NCBI GenBank assembly: GCA_031732755.1
Contig: JAVMKI010000066.1
Span: forward strand, 17,640-81,639
DNA: 64,000 bases
DNA from: Contendibacter sp031732755
GTDB lineage: Bacteria > Pseudomonadota > Gammaproteobacteria > Competibacterales > Competibacteraceae
Direction: 5' to 3'
The position numbers and the translations under genes are program-made. Position 1 is the first letter of the stretch; each line of letters starts with the position of its first letter. Shown here one piece after another: positions 27,247-36,381 of this stretch. A model generated the notes under the pieces. That model was given only the letters and a program-made list of their open reading frames with translations. It was not told the origin of the DNA and made no database searches.

Positions 27247-28476
27247 TCAGCGCCAGATGCGCACTCGATACAATGGTCGACCGTTAGCCGCCGTCTCCTC
27301 GACCACCGCACGGATTTTCTGACTGCGATAATAGTCGCGCAGGGCCGTGGCATTTTCCCGCAAGGCGTAACTGGCGACCACGGCGCCGCCTGTATTGGCG
27401 GGCGGCGATACAGCGGGCGCGGCGGGCGCGGCGGGCGCGGCGGGACGTGGGGCGGCGGTCGGCGCCTGGGCTTTGGCGACCAGTTCGATCTTGGGCAAAG
27501 CGGCGGCAGGCGGCGGTTTGGGCCGGGCGCTGTCCGTCTCGGTTCGCGGCGTTTCGGGCCGTGCATTTGCCGTACTGACGCGGGTGGCTTCCACCTGAGC
27601 CTTGCGGCGGGCCGCCTCGGCGCGAGCGGATTCGGCGCGCGCCGCTTCGGCCTGCGCGGCCTTTTGCGCGGCTTCCGCCTGCGCGGCCTTGCGCGCCGCC
27701 TCGGCGCGGGCGGCGTCCTGCCGCGCCGCCTCCGCCGCGCGCCGGGTTTCGGCTTGCGCCGCCAACGCCTCCGCGGGCGAAGACTGGTGCGGAGAAGCCG
27801 CTTCGGCCTGCGCGGCTTCGAGACGGGCGGCTTCCGCCCTGGCGGCGGCGCTGCGTTCCGCTTCCGCCTTGGCGCGGCTCCGGGCCGCCTCGGCCTGCGC
27901 GGCTTTCTGCCTGGCTTCAGCGCGCGCCTTGGCGGCGGTCAGGCGTTCCGCCTCCGCCTTGGCCTTGGCCTTGGCCTTGGCGGCGGCTTCCTGAGCCGCT
28001 TTGTGGCGCGCCGCTTCTTCCCGAGCCTTGGCGGCGTCGGCCTGCGTGGATACAGCGGGCGTTGGAGCGCGCGGTGTAACGGACGGCGCGGTGGATGCGG
28101 CGGGCGCTGGTTTAAAGTGGGGCGCCGGAGCCGCTAACGGTGGAGCCGGTGGTGGAACCGGTGGTGGCGCGGGCTCGGCGGGCGGTGGTGGTGTAGCAGT
28201 CTGGGCTGGTTCGACCGCGGCCGGCGGCGGTTCCCCAGCGCCTGGGGCTTGTTCCAGCGCGGGTGGCGGCACGGCGGCGGGTGGCGGCGCGGGTGGCGGC
28301 TGGGAAAAGGTCAGCGTGGGTGGAGGTGCCGCGGCGGGCGGCGGGTTCGCCGGCTGTGGTTGCGTGGATGCGACCGGCGCACGATCCTGTTTGTGCAATA
28401 TTTTCGGCGCCAGGATGCCCGCCAGCGCCGCCACGACAGCGACGCCGACCAGGCGTTGGGTCAGGCGATTGTCCAA
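27247..28476 (-). CDS. DedD-like SPOR-domain protein with long Ala/Pro-rich linker
   Basis: 409 residues from TTG 28476, chosen because GGGAG lies 8 nt before it and the product then begins MDNRLTQRLVG like DedD. One transmembrane helix (about 10-27) is followed by a Pro-rich stretch (40-110), then about 230 residues of Ala-rich, charged low-complexity sequence (repeats of AEAARRKAQAEAA type) likely to form a long helix. The C-terminus (VVASYALRENATALRDYYRSQK...) is a short SPOR domain, which binds denuded septal glycan. DedD works in cell constriction. The linker is much longer than in E. coli DedD (220 aa in total). It is translationally close to folC, whose stop lies 3 nt upstream. Confidence 0.85.
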   Translation of the reverse strand: MDNRLTQRLVGVAVVAALAGILAPKILHKQDRAPVASTQPQPANPPPAAAPPPTLTFSQPPPAPPPAAVPPPALEQAPGAGEPPPAAVEPAQTATPPPPAEPAPPPVPPPAPPLAAPAPHFKPAPAASTAPSVTPRAPTPAVSTQADAAKAREEAARHKAAQEAAAKAKAKAKAEAERLTAAKARAEARQKAAQAEAARSRAKAEAERSAAARAEAARLEAAQAEAASPHQSSPAEALAAQAETRRAAEAARQDAARAEAARKAAQAEAAQKAAQAEAARAESARAEAARRKAQVEATRVSTANARPETPRTETDSARPKPPPAAALPKIELVAKAQAPTAAPRPAAPAAPAAPAVSPPANTGGAVVASYALRENATALRDYYRSQKIRAVVEETAANGRPLYRVRIWR

Positions 28477-28478
28477 AA

Positions 28479-29777
28479 TCAAGTCTCCCGTGAGGGTGGC
28501 AAAGCAGAATCGGGAATCCACGGCTGGGCGGCCAGCACGGGAGCAACCACGTGAAACGAGCCGAGCGCGACGATGCGGTCGCCAGCCTCGGCGTCAGCGC
28601 GAGCGGCTTGCCAGGCGCTCGCAACGTCATCGTGGGGGGACACCGCCTGAATGCCGGCTGAACGCAGCCGCGCCGCCAAGTCGGCGCTCGTGCGTCCCCG
28701 CGCGCCAGCGAGCGTTACCGGTCGCCATTCGTCCACAACGCCGGCCAACGCCCGGATAACCCCATCGGCGTCCTTGTCGGCCAGCAATCCCAGGACCGCC
28801 CGGGTGCGCCCGACGCACGCTCGATGGCTTAAATGATGGGCCAGCACAGCGGCGGCGGCGGGATTATGGGCTACGTCGAGAATCCACTCCACCGGGCCAG
28901 GAACGATCTGAAACCGACCCGGCAACCAGGCTTGCGTCAATCCGGCGCGAATGGCGGCGGCGGCCACTGGCAACCGGTCACGCAGGCTGGTCAGGGTCAT
29001 CAGCGCGGCGGCGGCGTTGCTCAGTTGTTGCTCGCCGGCCAGCGTCGGCAACGGCAGTTCCGCCACCCGCGCGGCATCCGATCGCCAGCGCCAGGTGGCG
29101 CCCACCCGGCCAAAGTCATAATCGACACCGACTCGCCGCAAGCGCGCGCCAAGCGCGCGGGCGTGTTCGAGCAACCGTGGCGGTGGATCGGGATCGGCGC
29201 AAATCGCCGGGCGACCGGTGCGGAAAATACCCGCCTTTTCGTAACCGATGCTGTCACGGTCCGGCCCCAGCCAGTCGGTATGGTCGAGGGCAATGCTGGT
29301 CACCAACGCGGCGTCGGCGTCCACGACGTTGACGGCGTCCAATCGCCCGCCGAGGCCGACTTCCAGCACCGCGACCTCCACGCCGGCTTCCCGAAACCGC
29401 TCCAGCGCCGCCAAGGTGCCAAACTCGAAGTAAGTCAAGGAAATATCGCCGCGCGCCGCATCAATGCGGGCGAACGTCTGGCACAGCGCTTCGTCGCTCG
29501 CCTCGACCCCGTCCACCCGAACGCGTTCGTTATAACGCAGCAGGTGCGGCGAGACATAAGCGCCGACCCGATAGCCAGCGGCGCGCAGGATGGCGTCCAG
29601 AAACGCCACGCAGGAACCTTTACCGTTCGTGCCCCCCACCGTGATGACCGTGAAGGGCGGAGCGCCGGGTTGCAGGCGGCGCAATACCGTCCGCACCCGT
29701 TCCAGGCCCAGTTCGATGGTCCTGGGATGGAGGGTTTCCTGCCAGCGCAACCAGTCTTCCAGCGTGGTGAATCGCAT
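28479..29777 (-). CDS. folC: Bifunctional folylpolyglutamate/dihydrofolate synthase FolC
   Basis: A 432-residue Mur-ligase-like enzyme that joins glutamate to dihydropteroate and to tetrahydrofolates. VGGTNGKGSCVAFLD is the ATP-binding loop, and YVSPHLLRYNERVRVDG the substrate segment. LDVAHNPAAAAVLAHHL marks the C-terminal domain. Length equals the E. coli enzyme. It lies between accD and the SPOR gene in the usual order. Confidence 0.95.
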   Translation of the reverse strand: MRFTTLEDWLRWQETLHPRTIELGLERVRTVLRRLQPGAPPFTVITVGGTNGKGSCVAFLDAILRAAGYRVGAYVSPHLLRYNERVRVDGVEASDEALCQTFARIDAARGDISLTYFEFGTLAALERFREAGVEVAVLEVGLGGRLDAVNVVDADAALVTSIALDHTDWLGPDRDSIGYEKAGIFRTGRPAICADPDPPPRLLEHARALGARLRRVGVDYDFGRVGATWRWRSDAARVAELPLPTLAGEQQLSNAAAALMTLTSLRDRLPVAAAAIRAGLTQAWLPGRFQIVPGPVEWILDVAHNPAAAAVLAHHLSHRACVGRTRAVLGLLADKDADGVIRALAGVVDEWRPVTLAGARGRTSADLAARLRSAGIQAVSPHDDVASAWQAARADAEAGDRIVALGSFHVVAPVLAAQPWIPDSALPPSRET

Positions 29778-29815
29778 CGCACCATCCCACGGTCAAACGG
29801 CGGGCCTACTCTACG

Positions 29816-30679
29816 TCACGCCGGCGCGGTGCAACCGGTCAGCAGCGCCAGCAGGGAGGCCAATCGGTCGCGCAGTTCGCGCCGATCCACGATCAGGTCA
29901 ATCGCACCATGCTCCAACAGGAACTCGCTGCGCTGGAAACCTTCCGGCAGTTTTTCCCGCACGGTTTGCTCGATGACCCGTGGCCCGGCGAAACCGATGA
30001 GCGCCTTGGGTTCGGCCATGTTGATGTCGCCCAGCATCGCCAGGCTGGCGGACACGCCGCCGGTGGTGGGATGCGTCAGCACCGAAATGTAGGGAACTCC
30101 ATGTTCGGCCAGCCGGGTCAGCGCCGCGCTGGTCTTGGCCATCTGCATCAGCGACACCAATGCCTCCTGCATCCGGGCGCCGCCACTGGCCGAGAAACAA
30201 ATGAACGGAATATGCTCGTTGAGAGCGACTTGGGCGGCGCGGACGAAGCGTTCGCCGACCACCGAACCCATCGAACCCGCCATGAATTCGAACTCGAACG
30301 CCGCGGCCACCACTGGTATCCCCTTGAGCAAGCCGCGCATGGCAATCAAGGCGTCTTTTTCCTCACTGGTTTTTTGCGCCTGCGCCAGCCGGTCCCGGTA
30401 TTTCTTGCCGTCCTTGAATTTGAGGAAATCGGTGGGTTCGAGGTCGTCGCCGATCTCGGCGCGGTCGTGTTCATCGAGCAAGCCTTGCAAGCGCTGACGC
30501 GCGCCGAGATACATGTGATGCGCGCACTTGGGACAAACCCGAAGGTTGCGCTCCAGCTCGACGCGATACAGCACGGCGTTGCATTCCTCGCACTTGCTCC
30601 ACAGCCCCTCGGGCATCTGGTGCCGGTTGCGGCCGTCGGTGCGAATGCGGGTGGGAACGAGTTTTTCGTACCAGCTCAT
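29816..30679 (-). CDS. accD: Acetyl-CoA carboxylase carboxyltransferase subunit beta AccD
   Basis: A 287-residue cytoplasmic subunit that transfers the carboxyl group from biotin to acetyl-CoA, giving malonyl-CoA for fatty acid and polyene synthesis. The N-terminal zinc ribbon has four Cys (CEEC and CPKC). FSASGGARMQEALVSLMQM is the crotonase-like oxyanion core. It lies 38 nt upstream of folC and after trpA, as usual. Confidence 0.96.
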   Translation of the reverse strand: MSWYEKLVPTRIRTDGRNRHQMPEGLWSKCEECNAVLYRVELERNLRVCPKCAHHMYLGARQRLQGLLDEHDRAEIGDDLEPTDFLKFKDGKKYRDRLAQAQKTSEEKDALIAMRGLLKGIPVVAAAFEFEFMAGSMGSVVGERFVRAAQVALNEHIPFICFSASGGARMQEALVSLMQMAKTSAALTRLAEHGVPYISVLTHPTTGGVSASLAMLGDINMAEPKALIGFAGPRVIEQTVREKLPEGFQRSEFLLEHGAIDLIVDRRELRDRLASLLALLTGCTAPA

Positions 30680-30748
30680 GAAAGAGGATCAGTGGTGGAA
30701 GCCATGCCAGAGGTGGGGGACGGACAACCTTGCTTTCGCCTTTCGTCC

Positions 30749-31558
30749 TTAGCCTTTCGCCTCCATGGCTTCCCGCATCGCGCCAAGCAATGCGCCGACA
30801 TCCTGGCGCATCCGCTCCGGCTCATCGGCCAGTTCGCCCATTTTGCTGACCAGCGCGCTGCCCACCACCACGGCATCGGCGACTTGGGCGACGGCGGCGG
30901 CGGTGGCCGGGTCCCGGATGCCAAAGCCGACACCCAGCGGCAGGTCGGTCAGGGTCCGAATCTCGGCCAGCTTGTCGGCCACTTCCGCGACATTGAGCGC
31001 CGCCGAACCGGTCACGCCTTTCAGCGAGACGTAATACAGATAACCCCGCGCCAGCTCGGCGGTATGCCGAATGCGCTCGGCGGAACTGGTCGGGGCCAGC
31101 AGGAAGATGGGAGCGATGTCGGCAGCCGTGAGCAACCCAGCCAATTCGGTGGCTTCCTCCGGCGGCAGGTCCACGGTCAACACTCCATCCACCCCGGCGG
31201 CGTGGGCGCCGGTGACGAAGGCGTCGTAGCCCATGCTTTCAATGGGGTTGAGATAGCCCATCAGCACCACGGGCGTTTCGGCATCGGTCTGGCGAAATTC
31301 GCGCACCTGCTCCAACACCCGCCGTAGCGACATGCCCTGGGCCAGCGCCCGTTCGCAGGCTTTCTGGATGACGGGACCATCGGCCATTGGGTCGGAAAAC
31401 GGCACGCCCAATTCGAGGATGTCCGCCCCGGCCCGCACCAGGGCGTGCAGCATCGGCACGGTCAGTTCCGGGCGTGGATCACCGGCGGTGATGTAGGGAA
31501 TCAGGGCCTTGCGACCCGCGCGGCGCAAGTCGACAAAACAGCGGGCGATGCGATTCAT
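30749..31558 (-). CDS. trpA: Tryptophan synthase alpha subunit TrpA
   Basis: 269 residues from ATG 31558; this start aligns the product (MNRIARCFVDLRRAGRKAL...) with known TrpA N-termini. A GTG at 31576 overlapping the trpB stop is the alternative. The enzyme cleaves indole-3-glycerol phosphate. Catalytic Glu and Asp are in LELGVPFSDPMADGP, and PIFLLAPTSSAERI forms the later barrel strand. It channels indole to TrpB. Confidence 0.95.
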   Translation of the reverse strand: MNRIARCFVDLRRAGRKALIPYITAGDPRPELTVPMLHALVRAGADILELGVPFSDPMADGPVIQKACERALAQGMSLRRVLEQVREFRQTDAETPVVLMGYLNPIESMGYDAFVTGAHAAGVDGVLTVDLPPEEATELAGLLTAADIAPIFLLAPTSSAERIRHTAELARGYLYYVSLKGVTGSAALNVAEVADKLAEIRTLTDLPLGVGFGIRDPATAAAVAQVADAVVVGSALVSKMGELADEPERMRQDVGALLGAMREAMEAKG

Positions 31559-31572
31559 GCGATGAAACTCGT

Positions 31573-32799
31573 TCACAGTTGAATACCTTCCAGCTTGGCG
31601 ACCGTGTAGATGTCCTTGTCGCCGCGCCCGGACAGGTTGACCACGATATGCTGATCTGGGCGCATGGTCGGGGCCAATTGGGTGACGTAGGCCAGGGCGT
31701 GGCTGCTTTCCAGCGCCGGGATAATGCCCTCGATGCGGGTCAGGTCGTGAAAGCCGCGCAACGCCTCGGCATCGGTGACGGCGACGTAACGCGCCCGGCC
31801 AACGTCCTTGAGCCAGGCGTGTTCCGGGCCAACGCCAGGGTAATCCAGTCCGGCGGACACCGAATGGGTTTCGGTGATCTGGCCATTTTCGTCGTTGAGC
31901 AGATAGGTGCGGTTGCCGTGCAGCACGCCGGGCCGACCGGCGCAGAGGGTGGCGGCGTGGCGGCCGGTCTCGATGCCCGAACCAGCGGCTTCAACGCCGT
32001 AGATCGCCACTTCGCTGTCGTTCAGGAACGGATGGAACAGGCCGATGGCATTGGAACCGCCACCGACGCAGGCCACCAACGCATCCGGCAGGCGGCCGTA
32101 ATCGTTCAGCATCTGCTCGCGCGCCTCGCGACCGATCACCGCCTGGAATTCGCGCACCATCACCGGATAGGGATGCGGACCGGCCACCGTGCCGATCATG
32201 TAAAAGGTGTTATCTACGTTGGTGACCCAATCGCGCAAGGCTTCGTTCAGGGCGTCCTTGAGGGTGCGCGAACCCGAAGTGACCGGCTGGACGGTCGCCC
32301 CCAGCAGCCGCATCCGATACACATTCAACGCCTGGCGTTGGATGTCCTCCGACCCCATGTAGACCACGCATTCCATGCCCAGCCGGGCGGCGACGGTGGC
32401 GGAAGCGACACCGTGCTGGCCAGCGCCAGTCTCGGCGATCAACCGGGTCTTGCCCATCCGCTTGGCCAGCAGCGCTTGACCGACGGTGTTGTTGATCTTG
32501 TGGGCGCCGGTGTGATTGAGGTCCTCACGCTTGAGATGGATTTGCGCGCCGCCGAGCTGCCGGCTCCAACGCTCGGCGTGATAGAGCGGTGTGGGGCGGC
32601 CGACGTAGCGGGCCAGATCGATATCCAGTTCCGCCAGAAATTCGGGGTCGCTGCGATAGGCCCGCCAGGCGGCGTCCAGCTCATGCAAGGCTTCCATCAG
32701 GGTTTCGGCGACGAATCGGCCACCGTAACGGCCAAAATGGCCAGCGCGGTCGGGGAACTGACTGAAGTCCACCGGGTTACGCAGGGCTTTCGCGATCAT
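31573..32799 (-). CDS. trpB: Tryptophan synthase beta subunit TrpB
   Basis: 408 residues from ATG 32799, which has AAGAGG 5-6 nt upstream; a GTG two codons earlier is possible. This PLP enzyme joins indole and serine. The PLP Lys is in KREDLNHTGAHKINN and the glycine loop is VGGGSNAIGLF. FGRYGGRFVAETLMEAL is the standard N-terminus. Its start lies within the end of trpF (about 23 nt overlap). Confidence 0.96.
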   Translation of the reverse strand: MIAKALRNPVDFSQFPDRAGHFGRYGGRFVAETLMEALHELDAAWRAYRSDPEFLAELDIDLARYVGRPTPLYHAERWSRQLGGAQIHLKREDLNHTGAHKINNTVGQALLAKRMGKTRLIAETGAGQHGVASATVAARLGMECVVYMGSEDIQRQALNVYRMRLLGATVQPVTSGSRTLKDALNEALRDWVTNVDNTFYMIGTVAGPHPYPVMVREFQAVIGREAREQMLNDYGRLPDALVACVGGGSNAIGLFHPFLNDSEVAIYGVEAAGSGIETGRHAATLCAGRPGVLHGNRTYLLNDENGQITETHSVSAGLDYPGVGPEHAWLKDVGRARYVAVTDAEALRGFHDLTRIEGIIPALESSHALAYVTQLAPTMRPDQHIVVNLSGRGDKDIYTVAKLEGIQL

Positions 32800-33418
32800 A
32801 CACACCTCTTAAAAATGCGCGCATCAGTTCGGCGTCCTTGATGCCCTTGGCCGACTCGACTCCGCTGCTGACATCCACCGCGTAGGGCTGGACCTGGCGG
32901 ATCGCCTCGGCGACGTTGCCGGGATGCAACCCACCGGCCAGGATGAGCGGCTTGCACCGGTCGGTGGGAATTCGGGTCCAGTCGAAGCCCTGGCCGGTGC
33001 CGCCCATTTGGCGGCCGCCATGGCTGTCCAGCAAGAGGCCCGCCGCTGCAGCGAATTGTCGTTCGTAGCCCAATACGTCGGCGTTGGCGCCCATCGGCAC
33101 GGCCTTGAGGTAGGGCAAACCGAACGAGGCGCAGTAGTCGGGGTTTTCGTCGCCGTGAAATTGCAGCAGATGGAACGGTACGCAGTCGATCACGCGCTTC
33201 ACCGCTGCGGGTTCCGTGTTCATGAACAAACCGACCACCGTGACGAAGGGCGGCAACGCCGCGACGATCCGTTGCGCGGTTTCCACGTCCACGAATCGGG
33301 GGCTGGGCGGATAAAACACCAGGCCGATGGCGTCCGCGCCCAGTCGGGCCGCGGCCACGCCGTCCTCGGGACGGGTGATGCCGCAAATCTTGACGCGGGT
33401 GCGGGGAATCGGGGTCAT
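32777..33418 (-). CDS. trpF: Phosphoribosylanthranilate isomerase TrpF
   Basis: A 213-residue TIM-barrel enzyme of tryptophan synthesis. The catalytic Cys is in VKICGITRPEDG and the catalytic Asp in LLLDSHGG, followed by LAGGLHPGNV, the phosphate-binding loop. It heads the trpFBA-accD-folC block here. The 226 bp upstream show no tryptophan leader peptide that I can recognise. Confidence 0.95.
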   Translation of the reverse strand: MTPIPRTRVKICGITRPEDGVAAARLGADAIGLVFYPPSPRFVDVETAQRIVAALPPFVTVVGLFMNTEPAAVKRVIDCVPFHLLQFHGDENPDYCASFGLPYLKAVPMGANADVLGYERQFAAAAGLLLDSHGGRQMGGTGQGFDWTRIPTDRCKPLILAGGLHPGNVAEAIRQVQPYAVDVSSGVESAKGIKDAELMRAFLRGVYDRESPA

Positions 33419-33514
33419 GGGTCGAGAGCGGGAGACAGGCAGGGATGATCAAGGGAAACTAAGACTATCAGAAATCCGGATGGTTGGTAGAGTAAGAAAA
33501 GGGGCCGGGTTATG

Positions 33515-33572
33515 TGTGGGAACAGGCTTACCCGCGATCAAGGTTGGCCGCCGCAGGTAAGCCCGCCTCACA
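33515..33572. repeat. REP-like intergenic palindrome
   Basis: Two arms read TGTGGGAACAGGCTTACC and, on the opposite strand, TGTGAGGCGGGCTTACC, with perfect pairing of GGCTTACC (33525-33532) to GGTAAGCC (33556-33563). The arm closely resembles the Pseudomonas-type REP core (TGTGGGAGCGGGCTTGCC). It lies downstream of the beta-helix gene and upstream of trpF and could fold as a transcript-end hairpin. Confidence 0.5.
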
Positions 33573-33643
33573 ATCCATAGAAGAGGCCGCATTAGACCCA
33601 CGAACCAGGCTAACGCTGAGCGCGCTACTGGCCTGGGAGGAAG

Positions 33644-36007
33644 TCAGTGCCTGGCCAACTGGGCGAGCTGGCCCGGCTGGTTAACCCAGCCGGTCAGGTC
33701 GGTGCTGTACCAGATGGTGCCATTGGCGGCCAGGCCGCTCAGGTCAACGCGACCATCGCCGTTGAGGTCGCTGACCACCAACTGGCTCAACGCGCCGGGC
33801 AGTTGGGTCCAGCCGCTCAGGGTGGTGCTGTACCAGACCGAGCCGTTGCTGGCGATCCCGGCCAGATCGGCCCGGCCGTCGCCATTGAGGTCGCCCACTT
33901 GCAATTGGGCCAGTTGGCCGGGCGCCTGGGTCCAGCCGTTCAGGGTGGTACTGTACCAGACCGAGCCGTTGGCGGCGATGCCAGCCAGATCCGCCTTGCC
34001 GTCACCATTGATATCGCCCACTTGCAGTTGGGCTAGTTGGCCGGGCACCTGGGTCCAGCCGTTCAGGGTGGTGCTATACCAGATGGTGCCGTTGCCGGCG
34101 ATTCCGGCTAGGTCAGCCTTGCCGTCGCCGTTGAGATCGCCCACTTGCAGTTGGGCCAGTTGGCCGGGCACCTGGGTCCAGCCGTTCAGGGTGGTGCTGT
34201 ACCAGATCGAGCCGTCGCTGGCCAATCCGACCAGATCATCCCTGCCGTCGCCATTGAAGTCGCCCACCCCCATCTGGCTCAGTCCGCCAGGGGCGCTGGT
34301 CCAGGGACTGCGGTTGGTGGTGTACCAGATCGTGCCGTCACCGGCGATGCCGGCCAAATCGCCCTCACCATCGCCGTTGAAGTCCCCCACGTATAGATGG
34401 GCCAGTTGTCCGGGCAGACTGCCCCAGGTGTTGCTGGCGCTAGCGAAGTCCGGTGCGTCGCTGGTGTCCAGCCCTTCGGCAGGAGTGCCCAATGGTTTTA
34501 CCACCCAAGGGTTTACCGTCGTGTAATAGATTTGGCCAGCGCTGGTCAGTCCGGCTAGCAAGCTATCCGGCGGCTGTACATCGACAGCGCCGATATCCAC
34601 CTTGCCGTTAACAATACGCGGGAAACCGTCGCCACGTTGATCTGTGGTAACGCCAGTGGGAATCAGGTTGTTATTGCCCGCGTTAATCGCGGGGCTACCG
34701 ACAACCAGGGAGTGAGTTTGTGTGGGACCGCCGTTGTCCGCCAATGGGCCAATGACACTGCTGACTGGGCCAGCGATGATTTCACTGGGAGATGGTGTTG
34801 CACCCTCCACTCCGGAAACGCCATTTTCGCCAAACAGGTTGTAACCACCCTGCAAGCCAGAATCGGTGTAGAGATTCCCACTAATGCTGCTTGCCGTATT
34901 ACCCGCCACAATGCTATTACTTATTATGGCCGGAGCATTTACACCACCAGCGGTTTTAATCCCACCGCCTTCGTTAATTGTCTTATTGCCGGTCAAGGTA
35001 CTGTTGGCGACGGTCAGCGTCCCTTTATTAAAAATCCCACCACCATCATAATTAGATAAATTGCCAGACAGGGTACTGTTGATCACTGTTAGCGTTCCAG
35101 GGATATACCCAGAGTTATTGATACCACCACCAAAATAGGATGCTACGTTGTTAGACAGCGCGCTATTGCTCAAGATCAGAATGCCACTTTCGTTGGAAAT
35201 TCCCCCCCCTTCCTGACTAGCTGTATTACCAGAAAAGGTGCTGTCAGTAACAGTCAAAGTGCTGTTGCTAACCTTGCAAATCCCACCGCCATACACTGCT
35301 TCATTAGCAGTAAAGGTGCTATTATTAATAGTTAAAGAAGTATCGCCGATATGAAAAATACCACCGCCCTTACTAGTGCCACCGCCACCGAAACTAACCT
35401 TATTACCTGACAGGGTGAGACGAATAGCGCTGATAATAGAGCCACTGTTATAAATCCCTCCTCCATTATTGCCGATGGCTTCGTTGTTGGACAAGATAAT
35501 ATCATTAAGCGCCAGACTGCCTGAATTACAAATTCCACCGCCACCTTTGGCTACATTACCGGCTAGGGTAAGATTGCTCAGCGTCAAGAATCCAGTGTTA
35601 GAAATACCACCACCACAATCGCCGGTCCAGTAACTAATTTTACTACCCTCCTTGATCGTTAACCCACTGATGGTTGTCCCCAGGCTGGAGATGAAAAACA
35701 CGCGATCGGCGTGATTGCCGCTCACGGCCAGCACGCTTTCTCCTGGACCGTTGATGGTCATCCGTCCGGTGATCGCGATTTCCCCAGAAGTCAAGGTGAT
35801 CGTCCCGATCAAGCTGGGCTGGAACTCGATAGTATGGGTGGTGGTCGGGATAGCGTTGGCGTCGAAGATTGCCTGCCGCAAAGAACCTGCACCGCCGTCG
35901 TTGAGATTGGTGACGATGAAAGTAGCTGCCTTGGCAGGAAAGCTCACTATTGCCGCTAACAATAATGATATAGATGGGATGAAAAGCAGTGGGCGATGGC
36001 AAAACAT
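33644..36007 (-). CDS. Secreted parallel beta-helix protein with C-terminal FG-GAP/VCBS repeats
   Basis: A 787-residue exported protein. A signal peptide ends about residue 27 (FPAKA). Residues 28-450 form a right-handed beta-helix of Asn/Gly/Ser-rich turns (FSGNTASQEGGGISN-type rungs) ending in an Asp/Gly-rich choice-of-anchor-Q-like segment (DNGGPTQTHSL). From about 480 to the end there are seven or so repeats of about 41 residues with a Dx[DN]GDGxxD calcium-loop signature (VGDLNGDGKADLAGIA) and WYSTTLNGW. Such proteins are surface or extracellular adhesins or polysaccharide-active proteins; no catalytic motif is evident. It stands alone, between two hairpin-bearing gaps. Confidence 0.82.
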   Translation of the reverse strand: MFCHRPLLFIPSISLLLAAIVSFPAKAATFIVTNLNDGGAGSLRQAIFDANAIPTTTHTIEFQPSLIGTITLTSGEIAITGRMTINGPGESVLAVSGNHADRVFFISSLGTTISGLTIKEGSKISYWTGDCGGGISNTGFLTLSNLTLAGNVAKGGGGICNSGSLALNDIILSNNEAIGNNGGGIYNSGSIISAIRLTLSGNKVSFGGGGTSKGGGIFHIGDTSLTINNSTFTANEAVYGGGICKVSNSTLTVTDSTFSGNTASQEGGGISNESGILILSNSALSNNVASYFGGGINNSGYIPGTLTVINSTLSGNLSNYDGGGIFNKGTLTVANSTLTGNKTINEGGGIKTAGGVNAPAIISNSIVAGNTASSISGNLYTDSGLQGGYNLFGENGVSGVEGATPSPSEIIAGPVSSVIGPLADNGGPTQTHSLVVGSPAINAGNNNLIPTGVTTDQRGDGFPRIVNGKVDIGAVDVQPPDSLLAGLTSAGQIYYTTVNPWVVKPLGTPAEGLDTSDAPDFASASNTWGSLPGQLAHLYVGDFNGDGEGDLAGIAGDGTIWYTTNRSPWTSAPGGLSQMGVGDFNGDGRDDLVGLASDGSIWYSTTLNGWTQVPGQLAQLQVGDLNGDGKADLAGIAGNGTIWYSTTLNGWTQVPGQLAQLQVGDINGDGKADLAGIAANGSVWYSTTLNGWTQAPGQLAQLQVGDLNGDGRADLAGIASNGSVWYSTTLSGWTQLPGALSQLVVSDLNGDGRVDLSGLAANGTIWYSTDLTGWVNQPGQLAQLARH
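33655..34400 (-). repeat. 123-bp tandem repeats encoding FG-GAP units
   Basis: The DNA for the C-terminal domain is a tandem array with a 123-bp period (41 codons). For example GGGCACCTGGGTCCAGCCGT-type blocks recur near 33925, 34048 and 34171. Three central copies are nearly identical at DNA level, which points to recent duplication or gene conversion; outer copies have diverged. Confidence 0.8.
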
Positions 36008-36381
36008 ACTTTAGAGTTCTCCGATTAAGGGGGTACGACTTGAAGCATCATAGCAAAACGGTCAATTGTAAATCGATAAAGGCAGGCTGCTGACCCGCAA
36101 TGGTAGGCGATACAGAACAGGCCGAGCCAGTGATCAGACTTGCATCGAAGACGGGAGAGAAAAATAGGAGATGGGGGAACCGTTTTTAGAGCCTGTGCAA
36201 TAACTCACCACGTAAAAACATAGACTTACTGATGATAGGGTGCCTTTTACGCCAGAAAGGCCATGATGTCTTCTATAAGTATTTGTTTTCAAAAAACTTA
36301 TTTTTTGTATAGTCTCTTAATCCCAAAACCCTCACCCCCGGCTCTTCCCCCATCGGTGGGGGAAAAAACCGGATATAGGGA
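36008..36381. other. 374-bp AT-rich intergenic stretch with two hairpins
   Basis: No gene is seen. ATAAGT (36275-36280) pairs with ACTTAT (36296-36301), followed by a T-run to 36306, a terminator-like AT-rich hairpin on the plus strand with no gene feeding it. TTCCCCCA (36345-36352) pairs with TGGGGGAA (36357-36364), an 8-bp stem just after the acyltransferase stop. On the minus strand TTATTGCACAGGCTCT near 36190-36210 resembles some insertion-sequence ends, so this may be a relic. On the minus strand TGCTATGAT near 36045 is an extended -10-like box ahead of the beta-helix gene. Confidence 0.45.

Noticed and set aside
33419..33514. Tryptophan leader peptide and attenuator before trpF
   Set aside because: No short frame with adjacent Trp codons and no alternating hairpins were found.
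33655..34400. CRISPR-like direct repeats
   Set aside because: The repeats are 123 bp apart, coding and in frame, and there are no unique spacers or cas genes.
36190..36306. Insertion-sequence end next to the beta-helix gene
   Set aside because: A sequence like TTATTGCACAGGCTCT is suggestive, but no partner repeat or transposase piece is present, so it is not listed as an element.
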